The notes: a model not told the origin generated them from the sequence alone. A stretch of DNA of 64,000 bases from Methylobacillus flagellatus_A (GCF_031344055.1 NZ_JADBEN010000007.1); one strand, 5' to 3'; numbered from the stretch's first letter, positions 18,247 through 27,016 are shown. A program made the numbers and translations.

Positions 18247-18519
18247 TCAACTGTTGGGCGGGACGTAGCCTGAAGCAGTGTCCGCGCCATCGCCGAAGAA
18301 ATAGGCCTCGGTCTGTTGCGCGAGGTATTTGCGTGCTTGCGGATCGGCCAGGCTCAGGCGGTTTTCGTTCACCAGCATGGTTTGCTGCTTGAGCCAGCCG
18401 GCCCAGGCTTCCTTGGAGACATGTTCGAAAATACGCTTGCCGAGCTCGCCGGGATAAGGGGGAAAATCCAGGCCGTCAGCATTGCGGCCCAGCTTAACGC
18501 AGAAAACGGTACGTGCCAT
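18247..18519 (-). CDS. yggX: Fe(2+)-trafficking protein YggX
   Basis: Small cytoplasmic protein of 90 residues implicated in iron trafficking and protection of Fe-S clusters from oxidants. The whole length matches the family, starting MARTVFCVKL with the conserved Cys7, then DFPPYPGELGKRIFEHVS and LVNENRLSLADPQARKYLAQQTEAYFFG. It is transcribed toward ppk, with its start 87 bases from the upstream TonB receptor stop. Confidence 0.96.
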   Translation of the reverse strand: MARTVFCVKLGRNADGLDFPPYPGELGKRIFEHVSKEAWAGWLKQQTMLVNENRLSLADPQARKYLAQQTEAYFFGDGADTASGYVPPNS

Positions 18520-18566
18520 GATGTCGATCTTTGTTGAAGTGAATCAAGACCGACATCATAGCGCAA

Positions 18567-18602
18567 GCTGCCCGCGGCGGCGATACCGCGGCCGCGGGCA
18601 GC
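18567..18602. terminator. Strong GC-rich hairpin
   Basis: GCTGCCCGCGGC and GCCGCGGGCAGC form a perfect 12-base stem with a 12-base loop just after the TonB receptor stop. There is no long T-run, so it is a Rho-assisted terminator or 3' stabiliser for the receptor message. Confidence 0.6.
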
Positions 18603-18609
18603 GCTGTAG

Positions 18610-20694
18610 CTAGAACTCCCCGCGCAGGCCGACGAGCAGCGAGCGGCCGCCCATGGGCGCGATATCCTTGAGGATGGAGGTATGGTCGCGTATGGTCTGG
18701 TCCAGCAGGTTGTACGCCTTGGCGAAAGCCTCCAGCTGGAAATATTGCGAGGTGGGCAGCTTGTAGGTCAGTGTGGCGTTGACCAGGGTGTAGCCGTCCG
18801 TGGCGAGTTCGTTCGCATCGGTGCGGTCCTGCTTGAAGGCGCGCAATACGTCCAGGCGTGAGCCGAAACGGTTGAAGCGGTAATCCAGCCCGAAGCCCAG
18901 CTTCAACGGCGAGATGCGCGGCAGCGAATCGCCGGTATCGCGGTTGGTGGCGCGCACGTAGTCGCCGCGCAGGTTCAGGTCCAGCGAGCCGACCTGCTCA
19001 TAGACTCGGAACTTGCCTTCGGCTTCCAGGCCCTTGAATGTCGCCTTGGCGCCCGTGAACCTCGCTTCGGTTATTTCGGAATCGGCCTGCCCCGGGATGC
19101 CGTCCTCGTTCACCAGCTCTCCGCTGTTGAACAGCCCGATGAAATTGCTGAACCGGGTGTAATAGGCGCCAATGTGGAAGGAGTGGTGATTCTGCTTCCA
19201 GCGCAACTGGGCGTCTATGCCGTTCGAGCGCTCTTTCTTGAGGTCGCTGGAGCCGACTTCATACTGGTCGGTCGCCACATGCTCGCCGTCGGCATACAGT
19301 TCGAAGTAGCTGGGCGCGCGTTCGTTGTGCGACAGGTTGGTGGTGACGGACCATTGCTCGTCCAGCTTGAACAACGCGCCGGCGGCAAAGCTGTATGGCG
19401 TGAAGGATTTCGACTGGCTGGGCCCGAACTCGTCTCCGCCCTTGGATTCGATCTTGGCATGCTCTACACGGCCGCCGAAAGTCAGCTTGAGCGCGTCCAG
19501 CGGCAGCTCTTCATACAAGTAGACCGCACGCGTATTGGTGCGGTTGGACGGCACGAAGGCTTCCTCGCCCAGTGCCTGGAAGCGGGAATTGTGGAACTGC
19601 ATGCCGACCACGCCGTTGAGCGGGCCGATATTGCCGTGGGTGGCTTCGATCGAGCCTTCCACGCCGCGGTTCTTGAAGGTGGTGACCGCTTCGCCGTCCT
19701 CCAGCTCCTGGTGCTCGTAGTCGGTATAGGCCATGCGCACCTTGACCTTGCTGATGATGCTGCCCAGGTCGCGCAGTTCGGAGGCCAAGTCCCAGCGGTC
19801 GCTCTTCATGTCGATGAGGACATCCGGTTCCGCCACTGTGCCGTATTTGCTGTTGAAGGTGGAATAGGACATGCCGACATAGCCGTTTTCCAGCGCTATC
19901 GAAGCGCCGATCGCGCCGCCGTCGGCATCCGAGCCGCTGTTCACCAGGCGGCCCTTGTGTTCCCGGGCCTCCCCGGTCTGCTCGCTCTTGCGGCGCGACA
20001 TGGCGTAGCCAGGGATATCGAGATCGTCGGTCTTGCGCTTGTAGGCATCCGCGTGAACGGTGAGCACGCCATTGCCGGCATCGACGACGACCGCGCCATT
20101 TTTCTGGTTTTCCGCGCCGCCGAACCGCACTTCGCTGCGTCCGGTGACGCCGTCGATGGCCTCCTTTGGAATGCGGTGGTCAATCGCGTTCACCACACCA
20201 CCCACTGCGCTGCCGCCGTAAAGCAGGGCCGCAGGGCCGCGTACCACGTCGATCTGCTCGATCACCAGCGGGTCTAGCGCTACGGCGTGGTCAAAGCTCA
20301 GGCTGGAGGCATCCAAAATACCGACGCCGTTCTGCATCATGCGTACGCGCTCCCCATCCAGGCCGCGGATGATGGGACGCGAGGCGTTGGGGCCGAAATA
20401 GGTGGAGGAAACGCCGGGAGTGGATTTCAGGGTTTCGCCCAATGTACTTTCGCGCTGCAGCGAGAGCTCGCGGCCGCTCAGGGTGGAGACCGGGACGACC
20501 ATGTCGTCGGAGGCGACGCCCAGCGGGTTCGCGGTGACGGCGACGGTGGGCAGCTCGATTTCTCCTGCCGCGTGTGCAGGCATGGAAATCAGGGTGCTGC
20601 TGAAGGCCATGGTGATGGCGGTTAGGATTTTCTTTGGCGCAATTGGTGCGGGCGCAACTGCTGTATTGATGGCTTTTGTCTCAGGGTTCTGCAT
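18610..20694 (-). CDS. TonB-dependent receptor, probable metal (zinc-type) uptake
   Basis: Outer-membrane receptor of 694 residues. A long signal region ends around SMPAHAAGE; the TonB box resembles LPTVAVTANPLG; the plug contains STPGVSSTYFGPNASRPIIRGLDGERVRMMQNG and IDVVRGPAALLYGGSAVGGVVNAID; and the barrel ends GGRSLLVGLRGEF. The plug pattern GPNASRPIIRGLDG...RVRMMQNGV is shared with ZnuD-type zinc receptors. A small His/Cys-rich exported protein precedes it, again pointing to metal. I saw no convincing Zur box. Start at 20694 (MQNPETKAI), although the frame is open to 20781. Confidence 0.85.
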   Translation of the reverse strand: MQNPETKAINTAVAPAPIAPKKILTAITMAFSSTLISMPAHAAGEIELPTVAVTANPLGVASDDMVVPVSTLSGRELSLQRESTLGETLKSTPGVSSTYFGPNASRPIIRGLDGERVRMMQNGVGILDASSLSFDHAVALDPLVIEQIDVVRGPAALLYGGSAVGGVVNAIDHRIPKEAIDGVTGRSEVRFGGAENQKNGAVVVDAGNGVLTVHADAYKRKTDDLDIPGYAMSRRKSEQTGEAREHKGRLVNSGSDADGGAIGASIALENGYVGMSYSTFNSKYGTVAEPDVLIDMKSDRWDLASELRDLGSIISKVKVRMAYTDYEHQELEDGEAVTTFKNRGVEGSIEATHGNIGPLNGVVGMQFHNSRFQALGEEAFVPSNRTNTRAVYLYEELPLDALKLTFGGRVEHAKIESKGGDEFGPSQSKSFTPYSFAAGALFKLDEQWSVTTNLSHNERAPSYFELYADGEHVATDQYEVGSSDLKKERSNGIDAQLRWKQNHHSFHIGAYYTRFSNFIGLFNSGELVNEDGIPGQADSEITEARFTGAKATFKGLEAEGKFRVYEQVGSLDLNLRGDYVRATNRDTGDSLPRISPLKLGFGLDYRFNRFGSRLDVLRAFKQDRTDANELATDGYTLVNATLTYKLPTSQYFQLEAFAKAYNLLDQTIRDHTSILKDIAPMGGRSLLVGLRGEF

Positions 20695-20816
20695 CTCGAA
20701 TCTCGCATTCAATCTATTCAACAGGCCGTGCGTAAGCACGACCGCGGCTTCCCCAAGCCGGGGAAGCGCAATGGCAGGCATATCCTTTGACTCAGGCGAG
20801 GATATGCCGGGTCTGG

Positions 20817-21125
20817 CTAGATGGAGATTGCTGGCGGCGCGCGCGAGACATAGGCAACAGTGCGTTCGCTGCGCGGTTCAATGCTGACGGGCGCAACAAA
20901 GCCGGTGTGGCTGGCGCTGAAATGGAGCGCTGGCTGCGTTGCGGGAATAAAGCTTTCCAGGCTGCCTAGCCCCAGGCATTGTTCGCAGGCATTGTGCTGC
21001 GGCGCCTGGTCCTTGGCATGGGTAAGCTGGTCGTGGATGTGCCAGATTTCGTGCGCGGCAATGCTTTGCTGGCTGAATAGCAGCAATAGCGAAAGTACAT
21101 AACCGAGCAGGATTTTGCGCAACAT
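20817..21125 (-). CDS. Small exported His/Cys-rich protein (DUF2946-like)
   Basis: A 102-residue protein with a signal peptide (MLRKILLGYVLSLLLLFSQQSIA) followed directly by a putative metal-binding stretch (AHEIWHIHDQ, then QHNACEQCLGLG). The C-terminal part is unremarkable. Its arrangement resembles DUF2946-type proteins found beside metal TonB receptors. It lies upstream of the receptor in the same direction, so the two may form a metal-uptake operon. Family assignment is from pattern only. Confidence 0.6.
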   Translation of the reverse strand: MLRKILLGYVLSLLLLFSQQSIAAHEIWHIHDQLTHAKDQAPQHNACEQCLGLGSLESFIPATQPALHFSASHTGFVAPVSIEPRSERTVAYVSRAPPAISI

Positions 21126-21150
21126 GGTTGCGATTCTAGCAGCCTATTGT

Positions 21151-21195
21151 GAAAAAAAGAAACGGCTAGCACCAAGAATGGCCTAGCCGCTTTGT
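21151..21195 (-). terminator. Intrinsic terminator at the left edge of the AT-rich block
   Basis: On the minus strand CGGCTAG...CTAGCCG forms a stem followed by TTTCTTTTTTT. It lies 26 bases before the ATG of the small exported protein and can stop read-through from the MDR reductase gene at 21486-22466. Confidence 0.75.
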
Positions 21196-21485
21196 CTTTG
21201 AGCAGTTTGGGAGTGCTGTCTGCGTATTCGCAGGGAGTTAAACGGATGATATGTTCTGTATCTGGTGAGGGTGATTTGGTTCACGATGTTTGCGATATGG
21301 AATGTTCTTAAATTAAAGGTGAAACAACAATTGTGCTGAAGGTAGTGGGTGATTATTGCCTATACTGTAACGAAGCGATTCTCGGTGTTGACGAATCAAA
21401 TAGCTGCCTTAATATTAGCCGAGATTATTACGGTTGGATTAGAGTCGCGGCATATCTCAAATGCACTGTCAGATGTCTACATCAA
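21196..21485. other. Intergenic AT-rich stretch
   Basis: About 290 bases without a supportable gene. Short plus-strand frames at 21333-21539 lack a ribosome site and overlap the end of the reductase gene. The base composition changes here from GC-rich to AT-rich, marking the probable left boundary of the acquired block. Confidence 0.5.
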
Positions 21486-22466
21486 TCAGGCATCCATATT
21501 AACAACGATGCGGCCCTTGAATACGCCATCCATAAGTAACTTACTATAATGTGGAGCATCTTCTACCTTGATCTCAGTAATTATGGCCTGCAATTTGCTT
21601 GAATCAATATATTCACTTAGCTTAGCCCATGCTTCCAATCGATGCTCTTTAGGGCATCTCACGCTGTCAATCCCTACCAAAGTTATACCTCGTAAAATAA
21701 ATGGAGCTACGGTTGCAGGTAACTCCATGCTTTCAGCAAGTCCACAAGCTGTAACAATCCCTTGGTATTTTGTTGAAGCACAGAGATTTGCCAATGTGTT
21801 TCCACCTAGTACATCAATAACGCCGACCCAACGTTCTTTCAATAAAGGCTTATTAGGCCCCAATGAGGATCGGTCTAGCACTTCATTAGCACCTAAATTC
21901 AATAAATAATCAGTTCCAGTCGATTTGCCTGTAATAGCAGCAACCTTATAACCTAACTGACTTAAGGCTGAGATAGCGACACTACCTACGCCGCCAGTCG
22001 CACCTGTAACAGCAATTTCGCCATCTTCAGGTCTTACCCCATGGCGCAATATAGCTAGTATGCAAAGCATTGCTGTGTAGCCGGCTGTACCCAAAGCCAT
22101 AGCATCTCTAGAGGAAATATTAGCGGGCAAAGGAATCAACCAATCACCTTTTACTCTTGCCTTCTGAGCTAAGCCTCCCCAATGCGATTCACCCACTCCC
22201 CATCCATTCAGGATTACGTTGTCTCCCGGCACGAAGTCTGGATGGTTTGATTGCTCGACAACTCCAGCAAAGTCAATTCCTGGAACCATGGGAAAGCTAC
22301 GAACTATTGATCCTTTACCGGTGATTGCCAAGGCATCCTTGTAATTAATTGTTGAGTGCGAAACACGGACTGTGACATCGCCGTTTAGAAGCTGGGCATC
22401 ATCAAGTTCGGTCAACCGTACTGAATACTCTTCATTTATTTTTTCTATTAACAGGCCTTTGAACAT
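21486..22466 (-). CDS. MDR-family NADPH reductase (YhdH/AcuI, acrylyl-CoA reductase type)
   Basis: A zinc-free medium-chain reductase of 326 residues. The family features are VSHSTINYKDALAITGKG, MVPGIDFAGVV, NGWGVGESHWGGLAQKARV and the NADPH fold VTGATGGVGSVAISALSQLGY. YhdH/AcuI enzymes reduce acrylyl-CoA and are linked to acrylate or electrophile detoxification. The start at 22466 is preceded by AAGGAG seven bases upstream; the ATG at 22523 is not. It is divergent from the aldehyde dehydrogenase across a shared promoter-operator. Codon use is AT-rich, unlike the flanking chromosome. Confidence 0.88.
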   Translation of the reverse strand: MFKGLLIEKINEEYSVRLTELDDAQLLNGDVTVRVSHSTINYKDALAITGKGSIVRSFPMVPGIDFAGVVEQSNHPDFVPGDNVILNGWGVGESHWGGLAQKARVKGDWLIPLPANISSRDAMALGTAGYTAMLCILAILRHGVRPEDGEIAVTGATGGVGSVAISALSQLGYKVAAITGKSTGTDYLLNLGANEVLDRSSLGPNKPLLKERWVGVIDVLGGNTLANLCASTKYQGIVTACGLAESMELPATVAPFILRGITLVGIDSVRCPKEHRLEAWAKLSEYIDSSKLQAIITEIKVEDAPHYSKLLMDGVFKGRIVVNMDA

Positions 22467-22541
22467 ACAAACTCCTTTAGATGATGGTAAATCAGTGTAT
22501 TGCATGTTACATCTTTTCTGCAATATTCTAAATATTCACAT

Positions 22542-22573
22542 ATCTACATATTGACAAATTCAGATATGTAGAT
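22542..22573. promoter_or_regulatory. Divergent promoter with inverted-repeat operator
   Basis: ATCTACATAT (22542-22551) and ATATGTAGAT (22564-22573) form a perfect ten-base inverted repeat separated by 12 bases. TTGACA at 22551-22556 with CAGAAT 17 bases on is a candidate rightward promoter embedded in it. It is positioned to control both the reductase and the aldehyde dehydrogenase; the ArsR-type protein 2.8 kb downstream is the obvious candidate binder. Confidence 0.6.
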
Positions 22574-22615
22574 CAGAATGGTTAAACCTTAACTAAGATT
22601 AAAAGGAAATTAATC

Positions 22616-22702
22616 ATGAAAAAACTACAAGAATTACCTCAGAACCATCGTCCAGATGCTGTCTATAAGCTATTCATAGGTAATCAATGGGTAAAGTTTT
22701 AA
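22616..22702 (+). pseudogene. Detached N-terminal frame of the aldehyde dehydrogenase
   Basis: An ATG eight bases after AAGGA opens a 28-residue frame (MKKLQELPQNHRPD, then YKLFIGNQWVKF) that is recognisable as an aldehyde dehydrogenase N-terminus but stops at TAA. Removing one T from the TTTT at 22697-22700 would join it to the following frame as VKFNADKLDSLNPATGE. So the intact gene would run 22616-24113 and the present sequence carries a one-base insertion or a sequencing error. Confidence 0.8.
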
Positions 22703-22712
22703 CGCAGACAAG

Positions 22713-24113
22713 TTGGATAGTCTCAATCCTGCAACTGGGGAGTTTTTAACCAGCATCCCCAATGCTGGGGCTGAAGATGTCGACCGAGCTGTTGAAGCTG
22801 CAGAAAATGCTTTTGCTACTTGGCGTTTAACGAGTGCTATTGAGCGTTCCAATGCTTTATTGAAGATCGCAGACCTTTTGGAAGCAGATAAAGAGAGATT
22901 TGCCGTCTTAGAATCTATTGATGTGGGTAAGCCAATTCGTGAGACCACTACACTTGACGTTCCTTTGGCTATCGACCATTTTCGTTATTTTGCTGGAGTC
23001 ATTCGCAGCCATACGGATGAAGCCGTCATGCTAGATGAATCCACAATGAGTATTGTACTTAGCGAACCACTTGGAGTGATTGGTCAAGTTATTCCTTGGA
23101 ACTTTCCCATGTTGATGGCGGCTTGGAAAATTGCTCCTGCTATTGCGACGGGTAATACCGTGGTTATTAAACCATCAGAATTGACACCAATTACAATCCT
23201 AGAAATGGCAAAAATTTTTGCCAAGGTCTTACCACCAGGAGTTGTGAATATTGTCACTGGTACTGGGGCTGCAACTGGTCAGTCTCTATTAGATCATCCG
23301 AAGCTACGAAAGTTGGCATTTACCGGCTCAACAAAAATTGGTGAAGTAGTTGCAGCAGCAGCGGCCAAGGAAATCATTCCTGTGACACTTGAACTCGGTG
23401 GCAAGTCAGCAAATATCGTTTTCCCAGATGCTAATTGGGAGCGTGCCGTTGAAGGTGCTTCCCTAGCAATTTTATGGAATCAAGGCCAAGTTTGTGAGTC
23501 TGGTTCTAGGTTATTTGTGCATGAAGATATCTATGATCGTTTTGTACAAGAGCTAAAAATTAAATTTGAAGCCGTCAAAGTTGGCGATCCAATGGATCCA
23601 AACACGATGATGGGTGCACAAGTTAGCAAAACTCAAATGGAAAGAATTTTGAGTTATGTAGATATCGCTAAGGAAGAAGGTGCTCGAGTTCTATTAGGTG
23701 GTAACCGTTTAGTAAAAGGGGAATATTCAAATGGCTACTTTATTGAGCCCACAATTATCGTAGATGTTAAAAACGATATGCGAGTGGCTTATGAGGAGAT
23801 CTTCGGGCCAGTGTTATGCGTAATACCATTCAGGGACGAGTCTGAGGTCATCGCAATGGCAAACGATTCAGATTATGGTTTGGCGGGGGCAGTATGGACT
23901 CAAGATATTAATCGTGCCTTGCGTGTTGCCCGGGCCATTGAAACTGGGCGCATATGGATAAATACATTCCATGAAATTCCTGCTCACGCTCCTTTCGGTG
24001 GTTACAAGAAATCAGGCTTGGGCCGAGAAACCCACAAGTCCATGCTTGAAGCTTATAGCCAGAAAAAAAATATCTATATCAGCCTGAAGGAAAACACATT
24101 CGGCCTGTTCTAG
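22713..24113 (+). CDS. NAD(P)-dependent aldehyde dehydrogenase (frameshifted N-terminus)
   Basis: Oxidises an aldehyde to its acid. The uninterrupted frame encodes 466 residues from a TTG and lacks about 30 N-terminal residues found in the detached upstream frame. The catalytic elements are intact: VIPWNFPMLMAAWK, the NAD-binding FTGSTKIGEVV, the general base in LELGGKSANIVF, the nucleophile Cys in NQGQVCESGSRLF and the C-terminal HAPFGGYKKSGLGRE. It may still be made from the TTG, but the cofactor-proximal N-terminal strand would be missing. It resembles betaine-aldehyde/AldA-type enzymes; substrate unknown. Low-GC codon use; followed 76 bases later by the old yellow enzyme. Confidence 0.85.
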   Translation: MDSLNPATGEFLTSIPNAGAEDVDRAVEAAENAFATWRLTSAIERSNALLKIADLLEADKERFAVLESIDVGKPIRETTTLDVPLAIDHFRYFAGVIRSHTDEAVMLDESTMSIVLSEPLGVIGQVIPWNFPMLMAAWKIAPAIATGNTVVIKPSELTPITILEMAKIFAKVLPPGVVNIVTGTGAATGQSLLDHPKLRKLAFTGSTKIGEVVAAAAAKEIIPVTLELGGKSANIVFPDANWERAVEGASLAILWNQGQVCESGSRLFVHEDIYDRFVQELKIKFEAVKVGDPMDPNTMMGAQVSKTQMERILSYVDIAKEEGARVLLGGNRLVKGEYSNGYFIEPTIIVDVKNDMRVAYEEIFGPVLCVIPFRDESEVIAMANDSDYGLAGAVWTQDINRALRVARAIETGRIWINTFHEIPAHAPFGGYKKSGLGRETHKSMLEAYSQKKNIYISLKENTFGLF

Positions 24114-24189
24114 TAGCTTTGAGGAAGATTCAGCGTGATGCGTACCTCTGAACCTTCCTCACTGAGGAAATAAATTAAAGGATTGAATC

Positions 24190-25314
24190 ATGAATACATC
24201 TATATTATTCCAAAACGTTAAACTGGGACCTTTTGAACTTAAAAACCGTATCGTATTACCGCCATTAACCCGTTCACGTAGTACGCAGCCGGGGAATATT
24301 CCTAATGACCTCATGGCCACATATTACGGCCAGCGTTCGGGTGCAGGCTTTATGGTGACTGAAGGTACACAAATTGAACCTCGTGGCCAAGGTTATGCGT
24401 GGACGCCAGGTATTTATTCACCTGAACAAATCGCTGGTTGGAAGAAAGTGACTGAAACTGTACATAAAGAAGGTGGTGTTATCTTTGCTCAGCTATGGCA
24501 CGTTGGTCGTGTATCACATACAACACTGCAACCAGGCGGTGGTGCGCCTGTCGCTCCGTCAGCTATTCAGGCAAAAGCTGTAAAAGTGTTTATTGAAACT
24601 GGCCCAGGACAAGGCACATTAGCTGACCCTTCTGTACCACGTGAACTGACTACAGCAGAAGTGAAAGAGCTGGTTCAACTGTATGCTCAAGCCGCAAGAA
24701 ATGCATTGGAAGCAGGGTTTGATGGAGTTGAAATACATTGCGCAAATGGATACTTGGTTAACCAGTTTATTTCAGCACACTCTAATAAGCGTACAGATGA
24801 ATATGGTGGTTCATTAGCCAATCGCTTGAGATTCTTGCGAGAGATCGTAGAAGCTGTTTCTGCTGTGGTTGGGAATGATCGTTTGGGTGTTAGATTTGCT
24901 CCATTATTTGAGAGCACGACTGAGGAACGTGTTTACTTGGGCTTGGTTGAAGAAGATCCTCATCAAACTTATATATCCGCCATAAAAATCTTGGAAGAGG
25001 TCGGTATTGCATATCTTTCTTTGGCTGAGGCAGACTGGGAAAATGCACCAGATCTTCCTGAGATGTTCCGCAAAGCCGTGAGAGAAGCTTTCAGTGGCAG
25101 GATTCTGTACGCAGGTAAGTATACAGTGGAAAAAGGTGTTCGCATGGTGGAACTGGGTTACGCTGATCTAATCGCATTTGGACGACCATTCATTGCTAAC
25201 CCTGATTTGCCACAACGCATCGCTAATAATTGGCCCTTGAATCAGGTTGATCCAAGTAGCATGTATGGTGGAACTGAGAAAGGTTACATTGACTACCCTA
25301 GGTATGCTGGTTAA
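24190..25314 (+). CDS. Old yellow enzyme family alkene reductase (NemA-like)
   Basis: FMN-dependent reductase of activated C=C bonds, quinones, N-ethylmaleimide or nitro compounds. The 374-residue TIM barrel starts LFQNVKLGPFELKNRIVLPPLTRSRS, carries AQLWHVGRVSH and the substrate-binding His/Asn in GVEIHCANGYLVNQFISAHSNKRTDEYGGS, and ends with the phosphate-binding ILYAGKYTVEKG and LIAFGRPFIANPDL. The usual HGANGYL reads HCANGYL here, keeping the His and Asn. It is probably co-transcribed with the aldehyde dehydrogenase and ends at a strong terminator. Confidence 0.93.
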   Translation: MNTSILFQNVKLGPFELKNRIVLPPLTRSRSTQPGNIPNDLMATYYGQRSGAGFMVTEGTQIEPRGQGYAWTPGIYSPEQIAGWKKVTETVHKEGGVIFAQLWHVGRVSHTTLQPGGGAPVAPSAIQAKAVKVFIETGPGQGTLADPSVPRELTTAEVKELVQLYAQAARNALEAGFDGVEIHCANGYLVNQFISAHSNKRTDEYGGSLANRLRFLREIVEAVSAVVGNDRLGVRFAPLFESTTEERVYLGLVEEDPHQTYISAIKILEEVGIAYLSLAEADWENAPDLPEMFRKAVREAFSGRILYAGKYTVEKGVRMVELGYADLIAFGRPFIANPDLPQRIANNWPLNQVDPSSMYGGTEKGYIDYPRYAG

Positions 25315-25320
25315 ACTTAC

Positions 25321-25357
25321 ATTGTCCTTGGAGTTTCCGTCCAAGGACAATTTTTTA
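25321..25357 (+). terminator. Intrinsic terminator
   Basis: ATTGTCCTTGGA and TCCAAGGACAAT form a 12-base stem followed by TTTTTT, directly after the alkene reductase stop. Confidence 0.95.
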
Positions 25358-25363
25358 ATTTAC

Positions 25364-25394
25364 TATAATGCTATATCTCGAAAAGTCGTTATAT
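25364..25394 (+). promoter_or_regulatory. Promoter and imperfect operator of the ArsR-type gene
   Basis: TATAAT at 25364-25369 is followed by the imperfect dyad ATATCTCG (25373-25380) / CGTTATAT (25387-25394), which covers the expected transcription start and the ATG. The half site resembles the ATCTACATAT operator near 22.5 kb, which suggests autoregulation. Confidence 0.4.
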
Positions 25395-25698
25395 GAATAT
25401 TGATATTACCGAAGTCCTCAAGGCTCTAGATAATCCCACGAGATTGATGATCTTGAGCTGGCTTAAAGACCCTAGAAAAAATTTCCCTGAGCAAGAGGTT
25501 GATCCAGAGGAAGTTGGAGTTTGCGTCAGCATTATTCAAGAGCGTGCAGGACTTTCACAATCAACTATCTCATCTTATCTGACTGCGTTACAACGAGCTC
25601 AACTTGTGACATCGCATCGCATTGGCCCTTGGACGTATTACAAACGCCAGGAACAGAATGTTGCTGAATTCATGGAAAAATTGAAAGAAGTCATTTAA
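25393..25698 (+). CDS. ArsR-family winged-helix transcriptional regulator
   Basis: A 101-residue regulator with the ArsR fold: VLKALDNPTRLMILSWL, the recognition region ERAGLSQSTISSYLTALQRAQLV and the wing TSHRIGPWTYYKRQ. It lacks the classic ELCVCDL metal motif. The single cysteine (VGVCVSIIQ) lies just before the recognition helix, where it could sense electrophiles or redox state. It sits between the alkene reductase and the LLM oxidoreductase, so it likely controls the whole AT-rich block. Confidence 0.88.
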   Translation: MNIDITEVLKALDNPTRLMILSWLKDPRKNFPEQEVDPEEVGVCVSIIQERAGLSQSTISSYLTALQRAQLVTSHRIGPWTYYKRQEQNVAEFMEKLKEVI

Positions 25699-25754
25699 CC
25701 GCAGAAAAATTTTTGTTTATACGTATCTGTATTTCCATATATTTGGGATTATAA

Positions 25755-26720
25755 ATGTTCACACCAAATCAGATTAGTTACCAAGAACAACCAGGATTCA
25801 CTCGTACCTTTAAAGCGGATCATTTGTCGTTAGGATTGTTTTTCCCTATCGAGGCGTTTGATGGTGATAGGCCTACAATGAAGAATCAAGTGACCTTGGC
25901 GAAAAGAGCTGAGTCACTTGGGTTTTCTGCACTTTGGTTTCGTGATGTTCCTTTGAGAGATCCGAATTTTGGCGATGTTGGCCAAATCTTTGATTTATGG
26001 GTGTATCTGGGATTCATTGCTGCTCAGACAGAAAAAATTGCCTTGGGTACTGCATCGGCTATTCTCCCAATTCGTAATCCTTTGCATACAGCCAAAGCTG
26101 CGACAAGTGTTGATCAATTGAGTGGTGGGCGCTTATTACTTGGTGTGGCTTCTGGTGACAGACCGATTGAGTTCCCGGCATTTGGGGTAAACCCAGACAA
26201 TCTTGAAGTCCAGTTCCGGGAATATTTAAGAGTCTTTAGAGAAGCTCAGAAAGGTCAATTTTCTGATATTTCGTGGGAAGACGGAAACTTGCACCATGCA
26301 GACCTGATACCCAAACCAACGACTTCGGAAATTCCATTTTTTGTCACTGGCAATAGCCGTCAATCTTTGGATTGGATCGCAGAAAACAGCCATGGCTGGA
26401 TCAATTATCCTCGACAGCCTTTATTGCAGAAGTTGATAGTTGAGGATTGGAAAGCCGCTGTTAACAAACATTGTGGAGATGTCTTCAAGCCATTTACTCA
26501 GTCTTTATACATCGATATGACAGAGAATCCAAATACGGCACCTTTCCCTATACATTTGGGCTTTAGATTAGGTCGAAATGATTTAATTGAACTGCTTGAG
26601 CATTTACAGTCAATTAGTGTGAACCATGTCATTTTGAATCTTAAATATTGCAAACGTCCAGCTGCAGAGGTCATTGAAGAAATAGGTGAATTTGTATTGC
26701 CTAAGTTCAAGATGAACTGA
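25755..26720 (+). CDS. LLM-class flavin-dependent oxidoreductase
   Basis: Bacterial-luciferase-like TIM-barrel flavoprotein of 321 residues. Characteristic segments are LSLGLFFPIEAFDGD, AESLGFSALWFRDVPLRDPNFGD, KIALGTASAILPIRNPLHTAKAATSVDQLSGGRLLLGVASG and FFVTGNSRQSLDWIAE. It resembles the TIGR03571-type subgroup, whose substrate is unknown. It follows the ArsR-type gene by 56 bases in the same direction and shares its AT-rich composition. Confidence 0.88.
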   Translation: MFTPNQISYQEQPGFTRTFKADHLSLGLFFPIEAFDGDRPTMKNQVTLAKRAESLGFSALWFRDVPLRDPNFGDVGQIFDLWVYLGFIAAQTEKIALGTASAILPIRNPLHTAKAATSVDQLSGGRLLLGVASGDRPIEFPAFGVNPDNLEVQFREYLRVFREAQKGQFSDISWEDGNLHHADLIPKPTTSEIPFFVTGNSRQSLDWIAENSHGWINYPRQPLLQKLIVEDWKAAVNKHCGDVFKPFTQSLYIDMTENPNTAPFPIHLGFRLGRNDLIELLEHLQSISVNHVILNLKYCKRPAAEVIEEIGEFVLPKFKMN

Positions 26721-27016
26721 TAAGACTATGATCGGTAATCATCTAACATGAAGCTCATAACATGCTGAGTTTATTCATCCGAAAGAAGATTAGCGTTGGG
26801 GGCCATGTGAAGAATTACTTATATATAGTACTAACAACTAAGCCCAGTATTAAGTTATCACTCTAACCTTGGATCAAAGGAAGCATGGAATAGAAGCCCA
26901 CAAAGGTTGATTGATGACTCTTTCTGATAAATCATCAAGTTTTTATCGAGTATTCATTGATACCAATATTTTGATACTTTATTTCGAGAAAGTATCAAAC
27001 AGCCATTTTAAAAATG
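26721..27016. other. AT-rich intergenic region with a perfect inverted repeat
   Basis: No supportable gene. TTGATACTTT (26971-26980) and AAAGTATCAA (26989-26998) form a perfect ten-base inverted repeat with an eight-base loop and no T-run. This marks the right margin of the AT-rich block; composition returns to GC-rich at sodB. I saw no integrase, tRNA or direct-repeat attachment site. Confidence 0.55.

Noticed and set aside
20694..21125. A Zur box upstream of the ZnuD-like receptor operon
   Set aside because: No convincing palindrome matching the known Zur consensus was found, so metal regulation was left as inference.
21333..21549. Short plus-strand frames near the left edge of the AT-rich block
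   Set aside because: No ribosome site, atypical composition and overlap with the reductase gene end.
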